Shown: positions 33,102-44,448 of the stretch, in pieces
How positions within the stretch are numbered: the first letter of the stretch is position 1
How the letters are laid out: every line of letters starts with the position of its first letter
Notes under the pieces: generated by a model
Told to the model about the DNA's origin: nothing
The model's database searches: none
The model's input: only the letters and a program-made list of their open reading frames with translations
Position numbers and translations under genes: made by a program
Assembly: GCF_010183535.1 (NCBI RefSeq)
Contig: NC_071332.1
Location: 18,476,001-18,540,000 of the forward strand
DNA from: Caenorhabditis remanei
Lineage: Eukaryota; Nematoda; Chromadorea; Rhabditida; Rhabditidae
Reading direction: 5' to 3'
DNA length: 64,000 nucleotides

Positions 33102-34411
33102 TTACTGTTTTCTTTCGAGGCGAACAAAATCCACTTGATTGCCCTCTGGATACTCTTCTCGGTATTCGAGTTCGTAGAATTCGTTGGTTTTAGGAATCGG
33201 GATTCGACGGAGCAACGGGTTATCCGGAACCATTGTATTTTCTTCGTTGAAGTGCTTCAGGAATTGAGTTTCTTGGTGGTATCTATTGAAGAAATGAGTG
33301 TAGTTTGCAATGTCTAGACGACACCATTCGACTTTACCAATTCGAATCAGTTCCTGTAATAATTGATATTAGGAAAGAGAAAGTTATCATGACTCGTCGG
33401 GAAATCTCAATTTTTATACTTTTTTAATATTAAAAATAAACTAACCTTGATGAATTCGGCCTTTAATTTGTCTGCTGATCCATTATCGATTTGCAAAGTG
33501 AATCGGAGGCAATTGTACAAAGCTTTCAATGGAAATTCTGAAGTGCAGGTGTTAGTCTCAATAGACACCATTTTCGCAGCCTGGCATTGATCCGATTTAA
33601 TAAATTCATTGATTACTTCGAATGAAGGTGCTTTCATGATTACGGAGATCTCTTCAAGCACTTCGGGAACCAAAAAGTGCAAATCGATTTTAGATGAACG
33701 GATAAATGGAAATTCGACCTTCACCTTCCTCACAGGAAGTTTCTGATTTGACTCGTCCAGCTCTTCAATTAATTTCTTCCAATATTCATCTTCTCTATAA
33801 ATCGTCAATTTCTCCAATTGGAATTTCGGAAGCTTCAGCATATTCATAAAGAAAGAAATTGGATTCTGGTACAAACCAATACGACAACCTCCGTCAAAGA
33901 TTTTCCAATCATTCTCATTTTTATAGCAAAACGTCATCACTTTGAAATCCCAGTTATCGACTTTAAATCGAAAATCTTTGCACACATCACGGAGTTGCAA
34001 TCTGAAAAAATTGATTTGATGAATCGGACTTCGTATTTGGTTTTTCTTGATTACTTGTTTTTTATCTTCAAGTTTTCACCAATTTTATTGAAAACTTCTA
34101 GTGGCAAATCGGTGAGCGAGCGAGCTTTTGGGTCGGAACTGAAATAGGAAAACTGTCTATATTGTTGGTGTTTTATGTGCGTACCTTTTGTCATAATTCA
34201 AGTCGAAATTTCCTTGAAGAAATCTCGAAAACCAGAATTCGAATTCCGGATAGTCCACGAAATCATCTCCCAGCTCTTCAAACAACTCTTTGTGAACTTC
34301 GAAACTCAATTCTCTCCATATCTCCGGATTTGCTGCGATTTGTATCTGGACTGCTCTGAATGCTGTGAGGATGAGTTTGCGAGTTTCCATTGGATCGGTG
34401 ACCTCGGCCAT
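33102..34411 (-). CDS. HTH-F-box-FTH protein, copy 8
   Basis: Exons 34185-34411, 34055-34138, 33446-34001 and 33102-33353 sum to 1119 nt (372 residues). The HTH runs from MAEVTDPMETRK to FLQGNFDLNYDKR. The F-box is DLPLEVFNKIGENLKI. The variable loop is short (FCYKNENDWKIFDGGCR). FTH carries LVPEVLEEISVIM, SDQCQAAKMVSIET and YNCLRFTLQI, in which the usual Pro of CPRF is Leu. The last exon is the most divergent (VEWCRLDIANYTHFF, LLRRIPIPKTNEFYELE). The upstream element is at 34691-34760. Confidence 0.88.
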
Positions 34412-34776
34412 TTCGAAGGTTTTTACTGAAAAATAGAGAAATTAGTAGGCCGTAACGTTTCGAAATCAAAGATAAACACAATAATCCTCAGAAGGATCGA
34501 AATTTTTCAACAATCAGTGCATTTAAGGAAAAACCTGAACAAACACGAGGTTGAATAGTTTTTTTTTGGACACTTCACGCTACGAATAAATAATTTGGGA
34601 TATTTAAAGCCGAAATACTGTGGTTTCTTAGACAAAACCGTGAAAAAACGACTCTCCGACAAGGTAAAACGAAGTTTCAGAGTTCGAAAAATGATGACAA
34701 TGTTTGCGCGTAAGATTTGATACATTGTCCGCATCGCGTACTTTGAGAACCGCCGTAGTCAGTAGAAAAAATTTAT
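34412..34776. other. Intergenic region between copies 8 and 9
   Basis: It holds the 5' flank of copy 8 with the shared element, and a stretch resembling 32780-32880. No gene is seen. Confidence 0.6.
34691..34760 (-). promoter_or_regulatory. Shared upstream element, copy 8
   Basis: A complete copy: TGTTTGCGCGTAAGAT, TACATTGTCCGCATCGCGTA and GCCGTAGTC, about 280-350 bp upstream of the ATG. Confidence 0.6.
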
Positions 34777-36098
34777 TTAGGAAACCGTACAAATCGGAAA
34801 AAAACGAAACAGGAATATCAGTTTTTCGGGACTTTTACTGACTTTAGCTGAAATATTGGCTGTGCTGAGTTCCACTCGGTCTTCGAGTTCGTAGAATTCA
34901 TTTGTTCCAGGAATCGGATAACGACGAAGCAGTGGGAAGTTCGGAACCATTGCCTCTGGTTCATTGAAATAATTCATGATTTGGCTCGGCACGCCAACAT
35001 AGTTGGAAACGTAAAGCACGCATTTTTGTACTTTGCCTTCATTCATGAGTGTCTGAAAATAACGAGATAATTAGAGACTCTTCATTGCATCAAACAGAAT
35101 CAAACCTTGAGAAATTTCGATTTCAAACCGTCTGCAGGTCTTTTTCCGAGTTGCAAAGTGAATCGGGGGCAATTGTATAGAGCATCCAGTGGAAATTTTG
35201 AAATGACAGTCGGACTATCAATATACACCATTTTAGCTTTTTGACATTGTTCCGATTCAACAATTTCAATGATTTCTTTGCGTTTTGGATTCTCGATGAA
35301 CAGTTTGATCTCTTCGAGTACTCCGGGAATCATAAAGTGCAAATCGATTTTTGATGGGTAGAAACAAGGAAATTGGACCTTCTTCACAAGAAGTTTTCGA
35401 TTCGATTCATTTAGTACTCTGATAAATTTTTCCCAACATTCATCTTGTTTATAAATCGTCAATTTCTCCACTTGGAGTTTCGGAAGCTTCAGAATATTCA
35501 TCACGAAAGAATTAGGATCCCGATAGAATCTGTTATTTACATTTTGTGAAAAAAACGGTCCTGGTCCCAACGTCGGTGTGATTCTCCATTCATTCGCACC
35601 GTTATAGAAAATCTCGTCTAGTTTCAGATCCCAGTTATCGACTTGATATCGAATATCTTTGCACACATTTCGGAGTTGGAATCTGATGAATTAATTTGAT
35701 GAATCAAAACTTCGAACTAGATTTTATCTGTTTACCTGTCTTCTAGCTTCAAGTATTCACCAATTTTATTGAAAACGTCTAGTGGCAAGTCGATGATCGA
35801 ACGGGCTTTTGGATCGGAACTGAAATTGATAAACTATGAATATTGTTTATCTTATATGTGCGTACCATCTGTCATAATTCAAATCGAAATTTCCTTGAAC
35901 AAATCTTGAGAACCAGAATTCGAATTCCGGATAATCCACGTAGTCATCTCCCATAGCTTTACATATCCGTTTGTAAACTCTGAATGCCACTGATCTCCAA
36001 GCATTCGGATTTGTTGCAATTTGTGTCTGTACTTTTCCGAATTCTTCGAGAATACGTCTGCGATTAACCAATGGGCCTTTGTCGGTGACATTGACCAT
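34777..36098 (-). CDS. HTH-F-box-FTH protein, copy 9, with replaced C-terminus
   Basis: Exons 35866-36098, 35736-35819, 35106-35682 and 34777-35052 sum to 1170 nt (389 residues). The HTH runs from MVNVTDKGPLVNRR to FVQGNFDLNYDRW. F-box and FTH are conserved up to LRRYPIPGTNEFYELED. There the normal ending (about EYQGEAVHLERKQ) is lost. The frame runs through VELSTANISAKVSKSPEKL into sequence resembling intergenic DNA near 19880-19940, ending FFPICTVS. A recombination has swapped the 3' end and removed the CAACAA-rich 3' flank. It may still be functional. The upstream element is degenerate. Confidence 0.78.
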
Positions 36099-36530
36099 TT
36101 TGTGGGTTCCTTACTGAAAAAGGAGAAATTAGTAGACGGAAATGTTACTAATTGAAGAGAAAATTTTATAATTCTTTGAAATTTCGGGAGTTTTCGAATA
36201 TTTTGAGCAGAAAATCTATGAATTTAAGATCAAATCTCGGCGTAAACCGTGGGAAATCGAGTCCAATGGGTTCAAGAAAGCATGACGATGTTTGCGCGCA
36301 AGATGCCGAAACCACCATAGTCAGTAAAGAGTGATTTTAGGAGCATCCGGCGTTTTTTGAGAAAGAAGTTTGAACAATATAGAGATTTCAACGTTTTAAA
36401 CGTACTTTTAAGTAGAAAAAAGGAAATAGAAACAGAATTCATAACAAAAACAACAACAACAAAAAAGAGCAAAAAAACAACAAATAGACAATGATTAACA
36501 GGTAAAATGAATTTGAGACAAAAGTAGGAA
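36099..36530. other. Intergenic region between copies 9 and 10
   Basis: It holds the 5' flank of copy 9 with a degenerate element and the CAACAA-rich 3' flank of copy 10 (about 36445-36485). No gene is seen. Confidence 0.6.
36281..36325 (-). promoter_or_regulatory. Degenerate shared upstream element, copy 9
   Basis: TTTGCGCGCAAGATG joins directly to CCGAAACCACCATAGTC. The central CATTGTCCGCATTGCGTA block is deleted. Confidence 0.45.
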
Positions 36531-37778
36531 TTATTGTTTTCTTTCGAGGTGAACGGCCTCTCCTTGATATTCTAGTTCGTAGAAATCATTGGTTCCCGGA
36601 ATCGGATAACGACGAAGCGACGGAAAGTTCGGAACCATAGCCTCCGGTTCATTGAAATACTCCATGATTTCTCTCTGAGCGGAGATACCGCACTCCTCTA
36701 CTTTGCCTTTGTTCATGAGTTTCTGAAAAAAAGATTTCGGTTCAATTGCATCAGAAAGAAGCTCACCTTGAGAAACATTGCTTTCAAAGCGTCTGCAGGT
36801 CTTCCTCCAAGTCGCAAAGTGAATCGTGGACAGTTGTAAAGAGTTTCCAATGGAAATTCTGAAGTTTCAGTCCAACTCTCAATATACACCACTTTAGCCG
36901 CTTGAAATTGCTCCGACTCGACATATTCACGCATTTCTTCGCGTGTTGGACAAATCGGGTACATAGTGATCTCTTCGAGTACTCCGGGAATCATAAAGCG
37001 CAAATCGATTTTTGAAGGCCAGAAATATGGAAATTGGACCTTCTTCACATAAAGTTTCCGATTCGAACTATCCAGTTTTCTAATCAATTTCTCCCAATAA
37101 TCATCTTGTTCATGAATCGTCAATTTCTCTACTTGGAGTTTCGGGCACACTCATCAAGAAAGACATAGGATTCCGGTTGAACCCAGAACTGAATATGTTA
37201 TAATACTTTTGTTCATATGTGCACACTTGAAACGATCTTTGTCCCAACGTCTGCCTGACTGTCCAATCATCCGCAGAGCTATAGGAAATCTCGTCAAGTT
37301 TCAGATCCCAGTTTTCGACTTGATATCGAATATCTTTGCACACATCACGGAGTTGCATTCTGAAAAATTGATTCGTTGAATAAGTCTCCGCGTTTGATTT
37401 CATTTGTTTACCTGTCTTTTAGCTTCAAGTATTCACCAATTTTATTGAAAACCTCTAGTGGCATGTCGGTGATCGAGCGGGCTTTTGGATCGGAACGGAA
37501 ATTAACAAATTGTGAATATTCTTTGTATTTTAAATAAGTGGCTACCTCCTATCATAAGCCAAATCGAGATTTCCTTGAATAAATCTCGAGAACCAGAATT
37601 CGAATTCCGGATAATCAATGAAGTCTTCTCCCAGCACTTTACACAACTCTTTGTGAACTCTGAATGCCACTGATCTCCAAACATACGAATGAGTTCTAAT
37701 GTACGCCTGTACTTTTCCGAATTCTTCAAGAATACGTCTACGAATAGCCAATTGATCTCTCTCGTTGAGCTCGACCAT
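36531..37778 (-). pseudogene. HTH-F-box-FTH copy 10, lost acceptor and 8-nt deletion
   Basis: Exons 37546-37778 (HTH, MVELNERDQLAIRR to FIQGNLDLAYDRR), 37412-37495 (F-box), 36767-37359 (FTH) and 36531-36722 (FTH end, VHLERKQ). The acceptor before the F-box exon reads TTTCCG where every paralogue has TTTCAG. In the third exon an 8-nt deletion after MSFLMSV shifts the frame, and the expected KCPKLQVEKLTI follows in another frame. These are two independent disabling lesions. The upstream element has the same central deletion as copy 9, so the two flanks duplicated together. Confidence 0.82.
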
Positions 37779-38204
37779 TTTATAGGTTTTTTACTGAAAA
37801 AGGATAAATTAGTAGACTGAGATGTTACTAATTGAAGAGAAAATTTGATAATTCTTTGAAATTTCGGGAGTTTTCGAATATTTTGAGCAGAAAATCTATG
37901 AAATTAAGATAAAATCTCGGCGTAAACCGTGGGAAATCGAGTCCAATGAGTTCAAGAAAGCATGACGATGTTTGCGCGTAAGATGTCGCAACCACCATAG
38001 TCAGTAAACAGTTATTTTTGGAGCATCCGGCGTTTTTTTGAGAAAGAAGTTTGAACAATATAGATATTTCAACGTTTTTAACGTATTTTTAAGTGAAAAA
38101 AGAAATAGAAAGCAGAATTTATAACTAAAACAACAAAAATCGCAACATAATAACAAATTGACAATGATTAACAGGTAAAATGAATATAAAAAAGTAGGAA
38201 ACTA
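37779..38204. other. Intergenic region between copies 10 and 11
   Basis: It is a near-duplicate of 36099-36530, with a degenerate upstream element and CAACAA-rich 3' flank. No gene is seen. Confidence 0.6.
37961..38005 (-). promoter_or_regulatory. Degenerate shared upstream element, copy 10
   Basis: TTTGCGCGTAAGATGTCG joins CAACCACCATAGTC. It has the same central deletion as at 36281-36325. Confidence 0.45.
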
Positions 38205-39460
38205 TTATTTTCTTTCGAGACGAATAGACTTCTCTTGATATTCGATTTCGTAGAAATCATTGGTTCCAGGAATCGGATAACGACGGAGCGACGGGAAGTT
38301 CGGAACCATTGCCTCCGGTTCATTGAAATGCTTCAAGATTTGGCAGTGAGCGTAAATAACACATTTTTGAACTTTGCCTTCTTTCATGAGTTTCTGAAAA
38401 TAACGATAGAATTGGAGGCTCTTCTCTGAATTTAAAAAGAAGCTAACCTTGAGAAATTTCGCTTTTAAACGGTATGCAGGTGATCCTCCGAATTTCAGAG
38501 TGAATCTTGGGCAATTGTATAGAACATCCGATGGAAATTGTGAAAAGATTATCGGACTCTCAATATACACCAGTTTCGCAGCCTGACATTGCTCCGATTT
38601 AACAATTTCAGTAATGTCTTCGCGTGTTGGATCCACGAGGAACATTTTAATCTCTTCAAGAACTCCGGGGATCATAAAGCGCAAATCGATATTCGCTCGA
38701 CGTTGACGGTTTTGAAATTCCACATTCTTTACATGAAGTTTCCGATTTGATGCGTCCAGTCGTTTAACCAATTTCTTCCACATAATTCCTTGTAGGTCAA
38801 TCGTCATTTTCTCTAATTGGAGTTTCGGATGTTTCAGCACACTCATCACGAAAGAAATAGGATATCGGTGAAAACCAGGACGGAATCTGTTATTTTCATT
38901 TAGTCCAAAATTGTCCGCACAGTAAAGTGCGGGTCTCGATGTCTGCCAAATTCTCCAATCATTCGCACTGCTATAGTAAATCTTAGTCACTTTCGGATCC
39001 CAGTTATCGACTTGAATTCGAAAATCCTTGCACACATTACGGAGTTGGAATCTGAAAAATTGATTCGTTGAATCAGTCACCGAATTTGATTTTGTTTGTT
39101 TACCTGTCATGTAACTCCAAGGTTTCACCAATTTTTTCGAAAACGTCTTGTGGTAAATCGGAGAGCGGGCGGACTTTTGGATCGGAACTGAAATTGACAG
39201 ACTTTGAATATTGTTTGTATTTTATGTGCATACCTTCTATCATAATCCAAATCAAAATTTCCTTGAACAAATCTCAAGAACCAGAATTCGAATTCCGGAT
39301 AGTTAATGAAGTTCCACCACTTTACCACTTTACACAACTCTCTGTGAGCTTCGAAACTCAATTTTCTCCACAGTTCCGGTTTTGCTGCGATTTGCATCTG
39401 TACTTTTCCGAATTCTTCGAGAATTCGTCTACGAGTAACCACTTGATCTCTCTCCGCCAT
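38205..39460 (-). CDS. HTH-F-box-FTH protein, copy 11
   Basis: Exons 39234-39460, 39104-39187, 38448-39051 and 38205-38393 sum to 1104 nt (367 residues). I chose the ATG at 39460 (MAERDQVVTRR) because it aligns with paralogues and follows a TTTTTCAG acceptor; the frame is open further upstream. An 8-bp repeat in the HTH turn changes KELGEDFMDY to KVVKWWNFINY. The F-box is DLPQDVFEKIGETLEL. The variable loop resembles copy 5 (WRIWQTSRPALYC). FTH contains MIPGVLEEIKMFL and YNCPRFTLKF, and ends IRLERK. Only 190 bp separates it from the upstream gene (copy 12), with no upstream element between. Confidence 0.88.
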
Positions 39461-39650
39461 TTCGTGAGGTTTACTGAAAAATAATAAAACTGTACGACTG
39501 AAAATGTATGAAATGAACGAAATAGGCGGGAGACTCAAAGATATGCTTTAAATATCTAAAAACTAGTGTCAAATTGTTTTGTTTTTTGTTTTTGACATTT
39601 CGGTACTAATCTGACGTCCGGGGTAAATTCAATCAGAAAGAAAAGAAGAA

Positions 39651-41520
39651 TTACTGTTTTCTTTCGAGGCGGACAAGATTCTCTCGAAAGCCGGGTCCCT
39701 TTCGAGATTTGACTTCTTCTCGATATTCTAGTTCGTAGAATTCGTTGGTTCCTGGAATCGGATAACGACGAAGCGACGGGATGTCCTGAACCATGGCTTC
39801 CGGTTCATTGAAATACTTCAAGATTTCACTTGGACTGAAGGTAATATCTGACGGCTCGAGCATGTAGATAACGCATTTTTGTACTACACCTTTATTCATG
39901 AGTGTCTGAAAATAATAAGACTACTTTTTGAGGTTCCGGGACGTTTCGCTACCAGACGTTTCACCACCAGTTTTCGGAAAATTTCCAAAGCTTTATGGGG
40001 GAAATCATACTTGCAAAATATCGGCCCGGAGGCAAAAAATGTACACGATTTTTACACAAAATATTTTTCATCAAAAATAAATTTTCATCAAAAATAGTCA
40101 AAAATCCTATGTAAACTTGTGTTTTATAGAAATGTAGAAACATAGTCGAAAACCCGACTTTTTTGCAAAAAATCGAAAAATGTTTTTTTTAAATTCAAAA
40201 TTTCAAATTTTTGTACTGTGACCCGGGCCGGTGAAAATTCTCGAATCGGCTCGGCCCGGCCCGTTGCAAGTATGGGGAAAATAACATACCACTAGTATGC
40301 ATTGATGCATTGATAATTAATATGTTTTTCCCCAAAAAGCTTTGGAAATTTTCCGGGAATTGGTGAAACGTCTGATGGCGAAATTCTAACCTTGAGGAAG
40401 TTTGGTTTATAAACATCTTCATGTTTTCCTTCGAGTCGCAAAGTGAATCGAGGACAATTGTATAGAACATCCAATGGAAATTCCGAAGGGCAGGTGCCAC
40501 TTTGAATATGCAACATTCGAGATGCTTGACATTGCTCCGATTCAATAATTTCAGACAATTCATTGCGTTTTGGATACAAAAACAATATTTTGATCTCTTC
40601 GAGTACTCCGGGAATCATAAAGTGTAGATCAATTTTTGATGAACGGTAAAAATGTGCGAAATCGACCTTCTTCACATGAAGTTTTTGATTCGATTTGTCC
40701 AATCGTTTAATCAATTTCTTCCAATCCTGATCTTCTCTATAAATAGTCAATTCCTCCAATTGAAGTTTTGGGTGTTTCAGCACATTCATCACGAAAGACA
40801 TGGGATTACTATTATTGAATCTGTCATGTATTTCCATAGTTTGTGAAAAATAGGATTCGCGTCTTGACTTGTGATCAATAGACCATACCTTCACAGTGTA
40901 ATAACAAATCTTGGCTACTTTTGGATCCCAGTTATCGACTCGAGCTCGAACATCCTTGCACACATTTCGGAGTTCCAATCTGAAAAATTGATTTGATGAA
41001 TTAAATTTCAATTTTGATTTTGTTTGATTACCTGTCATATAACCTCAAGTATTCGCCAACTTTTTCAAAAGTATCCCATGGCAAGTCGAGGAATGAGCGG
41101 GCTTTCGGATCGGAACTGAAATTGACAAACTGTGAAGATTGTTTACCGTAAAAACTGTATTTGAGGTGCATGCAACTGTATTGTTCAAAGGGTCCGTCGG
41201 AGGGCACCACTATTAGAGGGGCAATTCAAATTAAAGGGCACCTCAAATACAGTTTTTACGGTATATTCTATTTGCCTAATTGCGTACCTTCTATGATAAT
41301 CCAAATTGAAATTTCCTTGAAGAAATCTTGAAAACCAGAATTCAAACTCCGGATAGTCCATGAAGTCTTCTCCCAGCTCTTTACACAACTCTTTGTGAGC
41401 TTCGAAACTCAATTTTCTCCATAACTCTGGATTTGTTGCGATTTGTGTTATTATTTTTCCGAATTCTTCGAGAACACGTATACGAGTAGCCAATGGATCT
41501 CTCTCGGTGACATTGTCCAT
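39651..41520 (-). CDS. HTH-F-box-FTH protein, copy 12
   Basis: Exons 41288-41520, 41032-41115, 40391-40979 and 39651-39905 sum to 1161 nt (386 residues). The start MDNVTERDPLATRIR is favoured by alignment. The HTH ends FLQGNFNLDYHRR. The F-box is DLPWDTFEKVGEYLRL. FTH includes MIPGVLEEIKILFL, SEQCQASRMLHIQS and YNCPRFTLRL, ending VRLERKQ with a longer tail (EVKSRKGPGFREN). The first intron is enlarged by a small MITE (41144-41263) and the last by nested MITEs (39943-40382). Splice sites remain intact. Upstream the shared element is hard to recognise. Confidence 0.87.
39943..40382. mobile_element. Fold-back MITE in last intron of copy 12
   Basis: The inverted ends are TTCGCTACCAGACGTTTCAC at the left and a matching complement at the right (ACGTCTGATGGCGAA), followed inward by a second matched block (AAATTTCCAAAGCTTT). 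It hosts the GC-rich MITE at 40006-40274. Confidence 0.6.
40006..40274. mobile_element. GC-rich hAT-like MITE, copy 2
   Basis: The termini are CATACTTGCAA and TTGCAAGTATG, with subterminal CGGCCCGG blocks. The flanking 8 bp are nearly identical (GGGGAAAT and GGGAAAAT). It is nested in the fold-back element. Confidence 0.65.
41144..41263. mobile_element. Short MITE, TACCGTAAAAACTG family
   Basis: The 120-bp element has inverted ends TACCGTAAAAACTGTATTTG around AAGGGTCCGTCGGAGGGCAC. It lies between the HTH and F-box exons of copy 12. A longer relative is at about 41849-42277. Confidence 0.7.
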
Positions 41521-42447
41521 TTTGAAGGTTTTTACTGAAAAAGGGGAGAAAATTAGTAGGCGGAAACGTTTCGAAATGAACAAAAGACACGATATTTAAT
41601 CCATTAAAATGCAAAAATTTCGAACATTTTGAGCGGAAAATTAAGGTAAAATCTAAAGAAACACGAGGTTGAAAAGTTGAAACCGTACCGAACGGGGAGA
41701 AACGGAGAGCGGGCAGTACATGCGCAAAAACACTGTGGGCACATGGGCAATGTCTAAGAATAGTAATTTAAAAGTAAAATTCACAAATTTCATCACATGT
41801 ACTGCTCGCCATTTCTCCCGCTTTCGTTTATCCCCGTTCGACCTCAAATATCGTAAAAACTGTATTTGAAGTGCCGCTCTAATAGTGGTGCCCTCCGACG
41901 GACCCTTTGAAAAATAGAGGTGAATCCTCCAATTGAGGTGCTCCTCCTAATACAGTTGCCCTCCGGCGAATTACATTTTTCTCTAATATCATCTATTTAT
42001 TGACTCCGAACTGGCCTCTCACATTCTTTATCAGCAATTTTGATGTAAAAACGTAATTTGCTTCAGGATTTTCGCCGTTTTTTACGTAAAAGTTCGATGA
42101 ATTCGGCGTAAAAAACTAATGAAACTGAACAAATTCAAGAGATAGTTGACCATCGAGGTACGTCGACCAAAAATAGAGGTGCACCCTTTATTTGAATTGC
42201 CCCTCTAATTGAGTTGCCCTCTGGCGGACCCTTTGAACACTAGAGTTGCATGCACCTCAAATACAGTTTTTACGGTATTTAACTCTTCAGAATATAGAGA
42301 TTTCAACGTTTTTAACGTATGTTTAAGTTGAAAAAGGAAATAAGAAAAGAATTCATAACAAAAAATTTTTTAAAAACAACAAGGAGAACAAAATAGCAAC
42401 AAATTGACAATGGGTTAACAGATGAAATGAACATGAAAAAGAGGAAA
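41521..42447. other. Intergenic region between copies 12 and 13
   Basis: It contains the 5' flank of copy 12, a MITE (about 41849-42277) and the CAACAA/3' flank of copy 13. No gene is seen. Confidence 0.6.
41849..42277. mobile_element. Long MITE, TACCGTAAAAACTG family
   Basis: The ends TATCGTAAAAACTGTATTTG and the complement of TACCGTAAAAACTGTATTTG enclose paired blocks such as GCCCTCCGACGGACCCTTTG. It is the same family as 41144-41263 with extra central sequence. Confidence 0.65.
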
Positions 42448-43797
42448 TTATGGTTTTCTTTCGAAGCGAACAAACTCCTCTCGAAAGTTGACTTTAAATT
42501 CCTCTGGAATTTCGATTCCCTCTGGAATTTCGATTCCCTCTGGAAATTCGAACTCCTCTCGATATTCGATTTCGTAGTATTCGTTTGTTCCTGGAATTGG
42601 ATAACGACGGAGAGACGGGCAGTCGGGAACCATAGCCTCTGGTTCATTGAAATATTTCATGATTTGGCTCTGACCGGCACGATATTTGGAAAGATAGAGA
42701 ACGCATTTTTGAACTTCACCATATTTCATGAGATTCTGAAAATAACACCGTAATTTTTTTTTGTTACATTGCATAAAACAAAAGCAAACCTTGAGAAATC
42801 TCGATTTCAAACCGTCTGCAGGTCCATAGAGATACAGAGTGAATCGTGGACAGTTGTACAGAATATCCAACGGAAATCTAGAAGCGGCTGTCCAACTCTC
42901 AATATGCACCATTTTAGCTGCTTGACATTGCTCCGATTCAACAAAGTCATACAATTCTCTGCGTTTTGGATCCACGGGGAACATTTTGATCTCTTCAAGT
43001 ACACCGGGAACCAAAAAGTGCAAATCAATTTTAGTTGAATGGTAACAGTCTGGAAATTCGACGTTCTTCACAGGAAGTTTCCGATTTGATTCGTCGAGTC
43101 GTTTAATCAATTTCTCCCAATATTCGTCTTGTCTATGAATTGTCAATTTCTCCACTTGAAGTTTCGGAAGCTTCAGTACACTCATCACGAAAGAAATAAG
43201 ATTCTGGTAATAACCAGAACTGTATCTGTTATTTTCATCTTGATGAAATTTGCCCACATAAGCCGCTCCGTATCCGGGTGTCCGCTTGACTTTCCAAACA
43301 TCCGCAGAGCTATAGGAAATCTCGGCTAGTTTCAGGTCCCAGTTATCGACTTGAAATCGGATATCCTTGCACACATCACGGAGTTGCATTCTGAAGAATT
43401 GGCTTATTGAATTGAATTTCGAATAAATAATTGTTATGCTTACTTGGTATCTAAATGCAAGTTTTCACCAATTTTATTGAAAATTTCCAATGGCAAGTCG
43501 GTGAGCGAGCGAGCTTTTGGATCGGATCTGAAATTGACAAACTGCGAATATTGTTCATATTTTATTTGCGTACCTTCTATCATAATCCAAATTGAAATCT
43601 CCTCGAGAGAATCTCGCAAACCAGAATTCGAATTCCGGAAAATTCACGTAGTTCTCTCCCATGGCTGCACATACTCTTTTGTGAGCTCTAAATGTCTCTG
43701 ATCTCCAACATTGCGGGTGGATTGTAATATGCGCCTGTACTTTTCTGTATTCTTTGAGAATACGTCTGCGAGTGGCGAATGGATCACTGATCCACAT
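42448..43797 (-). CDS. HTH-F-box-FTH protein, copy 13, with C-terminal tandem repeat
   Basis: Exons 43574-43797, 43444-43527, 42790-43390 and 42448-42735 sum to 1197 nt (398 residues). The start MWISDPFATRRRILK is three residues shorter than in most copies. The HTH ends FSRGDFNLDYDRR. The F-box is DLPLEIFNKIGENLHL. FTH contains LVPGVLEEIKMFP, SEQCQAAKMVHIES and LRRYPIPGTNEYYEIEY. Just before the end, an 18-bp unit is repeated in frame about three times (FPEGIEIPEGIEIPEEFK), extending the tail. The upstream element is at 43969-44040. Confidence 0.9.
42487..42550 (-). repeat. 18-bp in-frame tandem repeat in copy 13
   Basis: The unit TTCGATTCCCTCTGGAAT (plus strand) is present about three times with slight variation, coding for E-G-I-E-I-P on the minus strand. 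Confidence 0.8.
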
Positions 43798-44229
43798 TTC
43801 TTAGGTTAGTCACTGAAAAATGGAAGAATTAGTAGGCTGAAACGTTTTGAAATGAACGAAAAACACGATAATCCTCTAAAATTTCGCAATTTTCAAACAT
43901 TTTCAGCGAAAAATCAATGCAGTTTTAGGAAAAACCGGACGAAACACGAGGTTAAAAAGTTCAAAAAATGATGACAATGTTTGCGCGTAAGATATGGTAC
44001 ATTGTCCGCAATGCGTACTGTGAAAACAACCGTAGTCAGTTGAACGTAATTTTGACATTTTAAAAAGTAATTTTCGAGTTTTATGGAACAAAAATAGAGG
44101 AATTTCAGCGTTGTTAACATTTTTAGAGAGATCAGATATGAAAAAACAAAATAGAACATTCATTATGATAACAATAAAAACATAATGACAACAAGTTGGT
44201 AACAAGTTAACAGTTTTCATCAAAAACAA
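43798..44229. other. Intergenic region upstream of copy 13
   Basis: It holds the shared upstream element and the 3' flank of the copy 14 orphan exon. No gene is seen. Confidence 0.6.
43969..44040 (-). promoter_or_regulatory. Shared upstream element, copy 13
   Basis: A complete copy: TGATGACAATGTTTGCGCGT, GGTACATTGTCCGCAATGCG and CCGTAGTCAG, 170-245 bp upstream of the ATG. Confidence 0.6.
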
Positions 44230-44448
44230 TTATTGTTTTCTCTCAATACGCATCATTCCGTCCGTCATCTCCATTTCGTAGAACTCATTGGTTCCTGGAA
44301 TCTTATGACGACGAATATTCGGATTGCTTGGATCAACACGAGGATATTTCTCTTCGAACTCTTCCTGGATTTTCTGTTTCAATTCGTCGGTTGCATTCTT
44401 ATAAATCGATATATGACAGAGTTGGACTTGAGCAGATATAAGGAGATT
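44230..44448 (-). pseudogene. Orphaned last FTH exon of copy 14
   Basis: An intact acceptor and a 219-nt exon encode ISAQVQLCHISIYKN ... RRHKIPGTNEFYEME ... MMRIERKQ and a stop. It would be the last exon of copy 14, but that gene's preceding donor is GA instead of GT, so it is probably no longer joined. The gap is filled with MITE sequence. Confidence 0.7.
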
